5,747 nt of DNA from Oscillospiraceae bacterium (lineage in GTDB: Bacteria > Bacillota_A > Clostridia > Oscillospirales > Oscillospiraceae). Below, piece by piece: positions 1-5,747 of the stretch (its first letter is position 1; each line of letters starts with the position of its first letter). The notes beneath the pieces are model-generated. The model saw only the letters and a program-made list of their open reading frames with translations. It did no database searches and was not told the DNA's origin. The position numbers and the translations under genes are program-made. The stretch covers positions 1 through 5,747 of the forward strand of contig JAFZOC010000037.1 of NCBI GenBank assembly GCA_017550765.1, given 5' to 3'.

Positions 1-825
<825 letters not shown>

Positions 826-841
826 AGTCTTCCTCCGATCT

Positions 842-890
842 GCCGGTCTTCCCGGCGGGTATCCTCCGGATCCGGATCCGAGCGATCCGG
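842..890 (-). other. Two short hairpins in the clpX leader
   Basis: Two perfect inverted repeats lie between the clpP end and the clpX ribosome binding site. One has 7-bp arms at 872-878 and 884-890 with a 5-nt loop. The other has 5-bp arms at 842-846 and 852-856 with a 5-nt loop, ending a few bases before the GGAGGA of clpX on the minus strand. Neither is followed by a T-run, so they do not look like terminators. They could shape translation or processing of the mRNA, but this is inference. The stretch is also rich in GATC (at 837, 869, 875, 884 and 895). Confidence 0.4.
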
Positions 891-904
891 TCCAGATCCA
901 AAAG

Positions 905-928
905 ATGGGGGAACGGTCGTTCCCCCAT
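905..928 (-). terminator. Hairpin after clpP, possible weak terminator or processing site
   Basis: A perfect 10-bp inverted repeat (905-914 with 919-928) encloses a 4-nt loop, 11 nt after the clpP stop. On the minus strand it is followed by CTTTTGG, which is only a short T-run. A partial terminator that lowers clpX expression relative to clpP, or a stabilising stem at the 3' end of a processed clpP message, would both fit. The sequence does not decide between them. Confidence 0.45.
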
Positions 929-939
929 GCAAAACGATG

Positions 940-1521
940 TCAGCGCTTGTAGATGACCTTGTCGATCAGGCCGTAGGCCTGGGCCTCTTCGGCGGTGAGG
1001 AAGTGGTCGCGCTCGCAGTCGCGCTCGATCTCCTCCAGGGTCCTGCCCGTGTTCTGGGCCAGGATGCCGTTGAGCCGCTTCTTGATCTTCAGGATCTGCT
1101 CGGCCTGGATCTTGATATCGGTGGCCTGGCCGTGGCTGCCGCCGGAGGGCTGATGGATCATGATCTCCGCGTTGGGGAGAGCGATCCGCTTGCCCTTGGC
1201 GCCGGAGGACAGGAGGAAGGCGCCCATGGAGGCCGCGAGGCCCACACAGATGGTGCACACGTCAGGCTTGATATACTGCATGGTGTCATAGATCGCGAGG
1301 CCCGCGGAAACGCTGCCGCCGGGGCTGTTGATGTAGAACTGGATGTCCTTGTCGGGGTCCTGGGCCTCCAGATACAGCAGCTGCGCGACGACCAGGCTCG
1401 CGGTCACGTCGTTGACTTCCTCGGACAGCATGATGATCCGGTCGTTCAGCAGGCGGGAGAAGATGTCATAGGACCGCTCGCCGCGGCTGGTCTGCTCGAC
1501 CACATAGGGGACTAGGCTCAT
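940..1521 (-). CDS. clpP: ATP-dependent Clp protease proteolytic subunit ClpP
   Basis: ClpP is the cytoplasmic serine peptidase that forms a double heptameric barrel and degrades proteins delivered by ClpX or ClpC. The product is 193 residues, the normal length. The catalytic triad is visible as S98 in the ASMGA motif, H123 in MIHQPSGG and D172 in ERDHF; the oxyanion-hole glycines are at 68-69. The N-terminus [18 protein letters not shown] is the conserved form with almost no propeptide. The ATG at 1521 follows AAAGGAG with a 9-nt spacer. The frame stays open 32 codons further upstream to an ATG at 1617, but that would overlap the end of tig and add residues the family lacks. The gene sits 92 nt after tig and 114 nt before clpX. 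No CtsR-type GGTCAAA repeat or CIRCE element is visible upstream. Confidence 0.98.
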   Translation of the reverse strand: MSLVPYVVEQTSRGERSYDIFSRLLNDRIIMLSEEVNDVTASLVVAQLLYLEAQDPDKDIQFYINSPGGSVSAGLAIYDTMQYIKPDVCTICVGLAASMGAFLLSSGAKGKRIALPNAEIMIHQPSGGSHGQATDIKIQAEQILKIKKRLNGILAQNTGRTLEEIERDCERDHFLTAEEAQAYGLIDKVIYKR

Positions 1522-1530
1522 AGGGTAGAT

Positions 1531-1537
1531 CTCCTTT
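1531..1537 (-). promoter_or_regulatory. Ribosome binding site of clpP (fixes the start)
   Basis: AAAGGAG on the minus strand lies 9 nt before the ATG at 1521. It supports the family-length start over the longer open frame that begins at 1617. Confidence 0.85.
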
Positions 1538-1557
1538 CGTAGACTTGAGAGAGCATA

Positions 1558-1572
1558 TCCCGTTTTCCGGGA
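1558..1572 (-). other. Short inverted repeat at the predicted clpP transcription start
   Basis: Five-base arms (1558-1562 and 1568-1572) enclose a 5-nt loop. The repeat lies directly downstream of the predicted -10 box, about where transcription would begin. It may be an operator half-site pair, a 5' mRNA stem-loop, or chance. Confidence 0.3.
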
Positions 1573-1573
1573 G

Positions 1574-1602
1574 ATCATAACAGGGGGCGTGCGCCATGGC
1601 AG
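1574..1602 (-). promoter_or_regulatory. Predicted sigma-A promoter for clpP (extended -10)
   Basis: On the minus strand, CTGCCA (1597-1602, 4 of 6 to the TTGACA consensus) is followed after 17 nt by TATGAT (1574-1579, 5 of 6 to TATAAT). A TGT at 1580-1582 supplies the TGn extended -10 element. The promoter lies entirely in the tig-clpP spacer and would give clpP-clpX transcription independent of tig. It is predicted from motif match only. Confidence 0.5.
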
Positions 1603-1613
1603 GCGCGCCGTCC

Positions 1614-2972
1614 TCACTCCGCGGGATGCTCTGTCTCCTCGGCAGCGGCCTCCTCGGCGGCAGGCTCCTCAGCGGCGGGCTCTTCGGCCTCGCCGATGAC
1701 GGCGCTGTCCATGATGACGGAGGTGGCGCGCTCCTTCTTGAACTCGTTCTCGATGGTATCCAGTCCGAAGTAGGACAGGATCTCCTCAGGGCTGGCCTTG
1801 ACGCTCTCGGCGATGCGCTTGAGATAGGCCTCCTTCTCTTCCTCGGTCATGCTGATGCCCTCCGCCTGGGCGACGGCCTCCAGCAGCAGCTCCGTGCGGA
1901 CCTGGAACTCGGCGGCGGGCAGGATGCTCTGGTTCATGGTCTCGGGGTCGATGCCCATCATGCGCACCAGCCGATCCATCTCGATGCTGCGGTCGGTGAG
2001 GCCGAAGTTGGCGGCGTAGTTGCGGATGATCTCCTCGGCCTTCTCCTGGATCATGACGTCGGGGACTTCCACGGTCATGTTGTCGGCAGCCTGTTTCATG
2101 ATCAGAGACCGGAAAGCGCTCTCCGCCTGCTCCTCATACTTGGCCTGGAGCTTGGCGCGGACGTCGGCCCTGTACTCCTCCAGGGTATCGAACTCGGACA
2201 CATCCTTGGCGAACTCATCGTCCAGCTCGGGCAGTTCCGAGAAGGTGATGGCGTTGAGCTTGACCTTGAAGACCACGGCCTTGCCGGCCAGATGCTCCAC
2301 ATAGGTCTCGGGGAAGGTGATGTCCAGATCCTTTTCCTCGCCGATCTGCATGCCGACGACCTGCTCCTCGAAGCCGGGGACGAAGGAATGGCTGCCCAGC
2401 TCCAGCGAGTTGCCCTCGGACTTGCCGCCCTCGAAGCGCTCCCCTTCCAGGAAGCCGTCGAAGTCGATGTCCACGGTGTCGCCCATCTGGGCCGGACGGT
2501 CCTCCACGGAGATCTTGCGGGCGTTCTGCTTGCGGACCTTCTCCAGCTCCTCCTCGACCTCTTCCTCGGAGACGGTGCTGACGTCCTTGGGGGCCTTCAG
2601 GCCCTTGTACTGGCCCAGGGTGACCTCGGGATACAGGGTGACCTTGAAGCTGTACAGCACGGTACGGCCCTCGGTGACCTCCACGTTCTCGATGGCGGGA
2701 GCGCCGACCACGCGCAGGCCCTTCTCGGCGAGGCCGTGCTCATAGGCCTTCGGCGCCAGTTCGTCCATGGCGTCCTGATAGAACACCTCGGGACCGTACA
2801 TGCCCTCGACGATCGCGCGGGGGGCCTTGCCCTTGCGGAAGCCGGGGATATTGATGCTGCCCTTGTTCTTCAGGTAAGCGCCCTGGACGGCGGCCTCGAA
2901 CTCGGCGGCGTCGGTCTCTACCTGGATGATGGCAGTGTTGTTCTCTTTCTTTTCTACGTTCTTGACGATCAT
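1614..2972 (-). CDS. tig: Trigger factor, ribosome-associated chaperone and peptidyl-prolyl isomerase
   Basis: Trigger factor docks beside the ribosome exit tunnel and shields nascent chains; it also has FKBP-type prolyl isomerase activity. The 452-residue product shows all three domains. The ribosome-binding domain (about 1-115) carries the signature loop GFRKGKAPR at 44-52. The FKBP-like domain spans about 158-243, starting at [16 protein letters not shown]. The SurA-like chaperone arms run from [10 protein letters not shown] at 247-256 to about 425. A 26-residue acidic tail (427-452) with 11 Glu and EEPAA repeats closes the protein; it makes the protein somewhat longer than the 432-residue E. 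coli protein. The ATG at 2972 follows AGGAGG with a 10-nt spacer; an in-frame ATG at 2993 precedes that site and is rejected. It begins a probable tig-clpP-clpX operon. Confidence 0.97.
   Translation of the reverse strand: MIVKNVEKKENNTAIIQVETDAAEFEAAVQGAYLKNKGSINIPGFRKGKAPRAIVEGMYGPEVFYQDAMDELAPKAYEHGLAEKGLRVVGAPAIENVEVTEGRTVLYSFKVTLYPEVTLGQYKGLKAPKDVSTVSEEEVEEELEKVRKQNARKISVEDRPAQMGDTVDIDFDGFLEGERFEGGKSEGNSLELGSHSFVPGFEEQVVGMQIGEEKDLDITFPETYVEHLAGKAVVFKVKLNAITFSELPELDDEFAKDVSEFDTLEEYRADVRAKLQAKYEEQAESAFRSLIMKQAADNMTVEVPDVMIQEKAEEIIRNYAANFGLTDRSIEMDRLVRMMGIDPETMNQSILPAAEFQVRTELLLEAVAQAEGISMTEEEKEAYLKRIAESVKASPEEILSYFGLDTIENEFKKERATSVIMDSAVIGEAEEPAAEEPAAEEAAAEETEHPAE
1636..1689 (-). repeat. 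Degenerate 15-nt tandem repeat in the tig 3' end
   Basis: About 3.6 imperfect copies of a 15-nt unit lie at 1636-1650, 1651-1665, 1666-1680 and, partially, 1681-1689. In frame they encode EEPAA or EEAAA units of the acidic trigger factor tail. Because the period is a multiple of three, copy-number changes would lengthen or shorten the tail without a frameshift. Confidence 0.75.
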
Positions 2973-2982
2973 GCTCGCTTTT

Positions 2983-2988
2983 CCTCCT
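2983..2988 (-). promoter_or_regulatory. Ribosome binding site of tig (fixes the start)
   Basis: AGGAGG on the minus strand lies 10 nt before the ATG at 2972. The upstream in-frame ATG at 2993 would place this Shine-Dalgarno sequence inside the coding region, so 2972 is chosen. Confidence 0.88.
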
Positions 2989-2994
2989 ATCATA

Positions 2995-3005
2995 TGTGAG
3001 TCACA
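2995..3005. promoter_or_regulatory. 11-bp palindrome in the tig leader, possible operator
   Basis: TGTGAGTCACA is a perfect 5-1-5 palindrome. It lies between the predicted tig -10 box and the tig ribosome binding site, within the first bases of the predicted transcript. The position suits a repressor site. The regulator is unknown and the match may be chance. Confidence 0.3.
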
Positions 3006-3016
3006 CGCAGAGATAT

Positions 3017-3045
3017 ATATTAACAGAGTTCTCCTGTAAAATCAA
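3017..3045 (-). promoter_or_regulatory. Predicted sigma-A promoter for tig
   Basis: On the minus strand TTGATT (3040-3045) and TAATAT (3017-3022) are separated by exactly 17 nt. Each matches 4 of 6 consensus bases. They sit in the most AT-rich stretch of an otherwise GC-rich window, in the 90-nt gap between the phosphoesterase and tig. The expected start is near 3010, about 38 nt before the ATG. This supports tig as the first gene of its transcription unit, with possible extra read-through from upstream. Confidence 0.6.
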
Positions 3046-3062
3046 TGAAAATTTCTTGAACA

Positions 3063-3776
3063 TCACAGTATTTGCGCGTTTTCCGGGTCGTCCAGCAGTT
3101 TCACCGGGGCGAAGCCCACGGCGTCTGCCGAGACCAGGCGGAACTCGGTGCAGCCGCGCCAGCCGTTGAAAGCCGCGGAGATGCCCCGGCCGTGGATATG
3201 GCCGTAGCAGCACAGCCTCACCCGGTGCTCCTGCAGCAGAGACAGGATCTCCGGGCACTCGTACTTCTGGAAGATCGGCGGGTAGTGCAGGAAGACCAGC
3301 TTCTCCCGGTCCCCCGCCGCCTTCAGCGAAGCCTCCAGGCGCATGATCTCCCGGCGCATGATCTTGGCGTCGTGGGGCGAGCCCGTCTCCTCCTCGAAAA
3401 ACCAGCCCCGGGTGCCGCAGATCGCATAGTCGCCGTAGGTCCAGCAGTTGTTGTTGAGGATGCGGATGCTGTCGATCCCGTTGCGCTGGAACAGGGCCAT
3501 GGCCTTGGAGGCCGTGCTCCACCAGTAGTCGTGGTTGCCCTTGAGGACGATCTTCTGCCCCGGGAGCGCATGGATGAAGCGGAAGTCCTCCGCCGCCTCC
3601 TCCAGGCCCATGGCCCAGCTCAGGTCTCCGCAGAGGACGGTCACATCGTCCTCCCGGAGCCCGGCGAAGCCTCTCTTCAGTTTTTCCGTGTGATCTTTCC
3701 AGCAGTCTCCGAACACATCCATGGGCTTGTCGTTCGCCAGAGACAGATGGAGATCGCCGATCGCATAGAGCGCCAT
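3063..3776 (-). CDS. Metallophosphoesterase, COG1768-like predicted phosphohydrolase
   Basis: This is a calcineurin-like metal-dependent phosphoesterase of 237 residues, probably cytoplasmic since no signal peptide or membrane segment is visible. The full dinuclear-metal motif set is present in order: GDLH with D8 and H10, GD at 50-51, GNHD at 80-83, H164 in FLHYPP and GHIH at 192-195. The GNHDYWW form of the third motif recalls the predicted phosphohydrolase group COG1768, recalled from memory. The substrate is not known, so no gene symbol is given. The ATG at 3776 follows GGAG with an 8-nt spacer. The gene lies 90 nt upstream of tig on the same strand and is divergent from the small cysteine-rich gene, with 71 nt between the two starts. 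No convincing promoter was found in that gap. Confidence 0.9.
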   Translation of the reverse strand: MALYAIGDLHLSLANDKPMDVFGDCWKDHTEKLKRGFAGLREDDVTVLCGDLSWAMGLEEAAEDFRFIHALPGQKIVLKGNHDYWWSTASKAMALFQRNGIDSIRILNNNCWTYGDYAICGTRGWFFEEETGSPHDAKIMRREIMRLEASLKAAGDREKLVFLHYPPIFQKYECPEILSLLQEHRVRLCCYGHIHGRGISAAFNGWRGCTEFRLVSADAVGFAPVKLLDDPENAQIL

Positions 3777-3832
3777 ACGTTCAACTCCGAATAAGTCTGG
3801 CCCTGTGGGCAGATACTAGAGACGACCATTCC

Positions 3833-3840
3833 AAAGGAGG
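3833..3840 (+). promoter_or_regulatory. Ribosome binding site of the DUF1540 gene
   Basis: AAAGGAGG is a near-perfect anti-Shine-Dalgarno match 7 nt before the ATG at 3848. It is strong evidence that this short plus-strand frame is translated. Confidence 0.88.
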
Positions 3841-3847
3841 GATCCTC

Positions 3848-4021
3848 ATGCGACATGAACAGACCGGGCCCGCGCCCCATGTGGGCTGCGACGTCACATC
3901 CTGCAAGTACAACACCGTGGACTGCCGCTGCAGCGCCGAGGCCATCAAGGTCAAGAGCGAGCGCGCCGTCACCAAGGGCGAGACCTACTGTGGCACTTTC
4001 TGCCCCAGGGGGACCTGCTGA
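3848..4021 (+). CDS. Small cysteine-rich DUF1540 domain protein
   Basis: This 57-residue product has seven cysteines (C14, C19, C26, C28, C48, C52, C57). The pattern is that of DUF1540: VGCDVTSCKYN near the N-terminus, a C-x-C followed by A..IKV, and a C-terminal YCGTFC. The family is found in Clostridia and has no established function; the cysteine spacing suggests metal binding, which is inference. There is no signal peptide. It is the only plus-strand gene in the window. Three things support it: a near-ideal AAAGGAGG site, the family pattern, and a strong terminator whose stem begins at the last base of the stop codon. It is likely a single-gene transcription unit; no clear -35/-10 pair was found upstream. 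Confidence 0.88.
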   Translation: MRHEQTGPAPHVGCDVTSCKYNTVDCRCSAEAIKVKSERAVTKGETYCGTFCPRGTC

Positions 4022-4061
4022 ACTGCATGGAAAGGCGTTCTGCCTTTCCATGCAGTTTTTT
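4021..4061 (+). terminator. Strong intrinsic terminator of the DUF1540 gene
   Basis: A perfect 16-bp inverted repeat (4021-4036 with 4042-4057) has a 5-nt loop and ends in a run of six T (4056-4061). The stem includes the final A of the TGA stop. There is no T-run on the other side, so it should act on plus-strand transcripts only, although minus-strand RNA would also fold here. Confidence 0.95.
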
Positions 4062-4171
4062 ACATCCGTCGCGCTCGGGGCGAGGGCCTCTCCGCCGGGC
4101 CCACGCGAGGGCCCGCAGAGCTCGCATCCGGGCCTTCCGCGCGACAGAGCCGCCTCGAGGTGGGATCTCGA
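4062..4171. other. Spacer between the terminator and the yraN stop, with a GC hairpin
   Basis: This 110-nt gap between convergent genes holds no recognisable gene. It contains a 7-bp inverted repeat at 4096-4115 with a 6-nt loop. No T-run follows on the minus strand, so a canonical terminator for yraN is not visible. A 9-base direct repeat starting GCGAGG occurs at 4080 and 4105. Confidence 0.5.
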
Positions 4172-4531
4172 TCACATGAACGCGTTCTCGATGTGTTCGA
4201 TCCTCACCGGGCCGTCCGCCCCGCGGGGGGCGTAGACCTCGATCACGTCGAAGCGGGGCTGCAGCGCCGTCTCGTGCTGGCTCAGCCACTGTTCCGCCGC
4301 GGCGATGACGCGCTGCTGTTTCCGCGCGTCCACGAACTCCCGCGCCTCGCCGTGGGAGGCGTCCCTGCGGAGCTTCACCTCCACGAAGACCAGATATCCG
4401 CCGCGCTTGACGATCAGGTCGATCTCCCCCAGGCGGCAGCGGTAGTTCCGCTCCACGATCGTATAAAAACGGCGGCGCAGATACCGTGCCGCCTGCTCCT
4501 CTCCGAAGCGTCCCAAAGACTGTCTGTCCAT
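4172..4531 (-). CDS. yraN: YraN/UPF0102 family protein, putative nuclease fold
   Basis: The 119-residue product matches the short UPF0102 (YraN) family. It has an N-terminal GRFGEEQAARYL helix (7-18), GEIDLIV at 35-41, FVEVKLR at 49-55 and a DARKQQR motif. The D38...E51-x-K53 arrangement is the PD-(D/E)xK pattern of endonuclease and Holliday-junction resolvase folds; the biological role of the family is unsettled. Its ATG shares one base with the rnhB stop in a TGATG junction and has only a weak GAAGAAG upstream, so translation probably depends on coupling to rnhB. Position right after rnhB is common for this family. It is cytoplasmic, with no membrane segment. Confidence 0.92.
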   Translation of the reverse strand: MDRQSLGRFGEEQAARYLRRRFYTIVERNYRCRLGEIDLIVKRGGYLVFVEVKLRRDASHGEAREFVDARKQQRVIAAAEQWLSQHETALQPRFDVIEVYAPRGADGPVRIEHIENAFM

Positions 4532-5130
4532 CAGTGCATCTTCTTCAAAAAACTGAGCCGGTGGACGGGCGAAGGCCCATGTTCCCGCAGGGCCGCATAG
4601 TGCAGCGCCGTCCCGTAGCCCTTGTGCTGCTCGAAATGGTACTGGGGATACTGCTCCGCCAGCTCCAGCATGGCCCGGTCACGGCTGACCTTGGCCAGGA
4701 TCGAAGCCGCCGCGATGTCGGCGCAGGTGGCGTCGCCCTTGACGACGCAGCGGGTGGGCACGGAGATCCCCTTGGACCTGTTCCCGTCGATCAGGGCCAG
4801 GGCCGGGCGGATCGCAAGGCCCGCGACGGCGCGGTCCATGGCCAGCATCGTGGCCCCCAGGATGTTGCGCTCCTCGATCTCCTCCACGGTGGCGAAGGCG
4901 ACCGACCAGCACAACGCCTGGGCGCAGATGACGTCGAACAGCTCCTCCCGCTTCTTCTCCGAGAGCTTCTTGGAGTCGTTCAGCCCAGAGATCTGCAGAT
5001 CCCGGGGCAGCATGACGGCGGCGGCGTACACCGGCCCCGCCAGAGGGCCGCGCCCCGCCTCGTCCACGCCGCAGAGCGGCCCCAGGCCGCTCTCGTAGAG
5101 CTCATCCTTCAATGTCCACAGATCCGTCAT
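4531..5130 (-). CDS. rnhB: Ribonuclease HII
   Basis: RNase HII cuts RNA in RNA:DNA hybrids and starts removal of single ribonucleotides from DNA. The 199-residue product carries the DEDD active site: D23 and E24 in [15 protein letters not shown]115 in ALIDGN and D133 in VKGDA. The spacings (92 and 18 residues) match those I recall for E. coli RNase HII. The GRG motif (26-28) and the C-terminal HKGYGT with its conserved Tyr are also present. The ATG at 5130 lies inside the 3' end of rbgA, follows GGAG with a 7-nt spacer, and gives a 29-nt overlap. The stop overlaps the yraN start. The rbgA-rnhB order is familiar from Bacillus (ylqF-rnhB). The protein is intact with no odd features. Confidence 0.97.
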   Translation of the reverse strand: MTDLWTLKDELYESGLGPLCGVDEAGRGPLAGPVYAAAVMLPRDLQISGLNDSKKLSEKKREELFDVICAQALCWSVAFATVEEIEERNILGATMLAMDRAVAGLAIRPALALIDGNRSKGISVPTRCVVKGDATCADIAAASILAKVSRDRAMLELAEQYPQYHFEQHKGYGTALHYAALREHGPSPVHRLSFLKKMH

Positions 5131-5747
5131 CCGGCTGCTCCAAACTCAGACGGCCCAGCTTGCCGTCGTGATACTCCCCCAGCAGGGTATTGGCCATGCG
5201 CTCGATGTCATACTCGCCCTTTGAGAGCAGGAAGCCCCGCTTCCTGGCCGCCGCCTCCAGCAGGCCGAAGCCGCTCTCGGCGCAGTCCGGCTCGATGCGG
5301 TAGCGCTCCCGAAGGGCCTCGGGGTAGTAGCGCTGCAGCCGCAGCATGAAGTTCGCGCCCAGGGTCTCCTTGTCCAGCACGTCGGCCTTGATGGCGTTGG
5401 TGATGGCCAGCATCTCGCCCACTTCCTGGCTGTCGAACTTGGGCCAGAGGATGCCCGGCGTATCCAGCAGGTCCAGGCCCCGGTCCACCGCGATCCACTG
5501 CTTGCCGCGGGTCACGCCGGGCTTGTCCCCGGCGATGGCGGCCTTGCGCCCTGCCACCTTGTTGATGAACGTGGACTTGCCCACATTGGGGATCCCCAGG
5601 ATCATGACCCGCAGAGGCCGGCCCACCTGGCCCTTCGCCTCCAAGCTCGCCAGCTTGTCCTTGAGCAGGCGGCGCACCGCCGGGGCGAAGTCCCGGACGC
5701 CCTTGCCGCTGCGGGCGTCGGTCTCCAGGACCATCCGGCCCCGGGCC
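5102..5747 (-). CDS. rbgA: Ribosome biogenesis GTPase RbgA/YlqF (5' end cut by the window)
   Basis: RbgA is a circularly permuted GTPase needed for late 50S subunit assembly in Firmicutes. About 214 C-terminal residues are present out of some 285, so the start and the G4 motif lie beyond the right edge; an internal ATG at 5734 is not the start. Visible in order are a G5-like segment (DARSGKG), the P-loop GIPNVGKST, a [12 protein letters not shown] switch region and the G3 motif DTPG followed by ILWPKF, a strong RbgA/YlqF signature. The C-terminal domain includes [11 protein letters not shown] and ends in GRLSLEQP plus a short acidic tail. This permuted G5-G1-G3 order excludes Era or Der type GTPases. 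The 3' end overlaps rnhB by 29 nt, implying one operon. Confidence 0.96.
   Translation of the reverse strand, partial: ARGRMVLETDARSGKGVRDFAPAVRRLLKDKLASLEAKGQVGRPLRVMILGIPNVGKSTFINKVAGRKAAIAGDKPGVTRGKQWIAVDRGLDLLDTPGILWPKFDSQEVGEMLAITNAIKADVLDKETLGANFMLRLQRYYPEALRERYRIEPDCAESGFGLLEAAARKRGFLLSKGEYDIERMANTLLGEYHDGKLGRLSLEQPDDGSVDIEG

Noticed and set aside
861..900. GATCC-rich direct repeats as a CRISPR-like or mobile element end
   Set aside because: The copies are only 5-6 nt with irregular spacing; they are explained as parts of the intergenic hairpins.
1596..2999. Plus-strand open frame of 467 codons spanning the whole of tig
   Set aside because: It is a shadow of tig codon usage, with repetitive Leu/Gly/Asp/His composition, no family motif and no good ribosome binding site.
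2995..3005. Possible CRP-type site (TGTGA and TCACA halves)
   Set aside because: A CRP site needs a 6-nt spacer between the halves; here it is one base. It is kept only as an unassigned palindrome.
3072..3794. Plus-strand frame opposite the phosphoesterase
   Set aside because: The minus-strand frame carries all metallophosphoesterase motifs; this one shows none.
3677..4051. Minus-strand 124-codon frame covering the DUF1540 gene
   Set aside because: It overlaps both the phosphoesterase 5' end and the DUF1540 gene, and has no family signature or plausible start site.
3855..4235. Plus-strand 126-codon frame overlapping the DUF1540 gene
   Set aside because: It runs through the strong terminator and into yraN in a different frame. 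The ribosome binding site fits the ATG at 3848 better.
4486..5349. Plus-strand frame opposite rnhB and rbgA
   Set aside because: It is antisense to two well-supported genes and shows no recognisable motif.

Overview
The window looks like a chromosomal housekeeping region from a high-GC anaerobic Firmicute of the class Clostridia, plausibly the Oscillospiraceae. That placement is inferred from the tig-clpP-clpX and rbgA-rnhB gene orders, strong AGGAGG-type ribosome binding sites, a DUF1540 cysteine-rich mini-protein and RbgA, a Firmicute-type ribosome-assembly GTPase. No mobile element, CRISPR array, tRNA or rRNA was seen.

All genes except one are on the minus strand. In transcription order, from right to left, they are: rbgA (start lies beyond the right edge), rnhB, yraN, a COG1768-type metallophosphoesterase, tig, clpP and clpX (runs off the left edge). 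The first three are tightly packed: rbgA overlaps rnhB by 29 nt, and rnhB overlaps yraN through a TGATG junction. The exception is a 57-codon plus-strand gene at 3848-4021. It encodes a seven-cysteine DUF1540 protein, is divergent from the phosphoesterase gene, and ends in a very strong intrinsic terminator.

Functionally, the right part covers ribosome 50S assembly (RbgA), removal of ribonucleotides and RNA:DNA hybrids (RNase HII) and a putative nuclease-fold protein (YraN). The left part covers protein folding and turnover: trigger factor binds nascent chains at the ribosome exit, and ClpX unfolds substrates and feeds them to the ClpP peptidase. The tig-clpP-clpX genes probably form an operon with internal control points. 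There is a likely promoter with a small palindrome before tig, a likely extended -10 promoter before clpP, and a row of three hairpins between clpP and clpX.

No undescribed multi-gene system is evident. The points most worth a second look are the small cysteine-rich gene, the structured clpP-clpX spacer, the tig leader palindrome and the acidic repeat tail on trigger factor.
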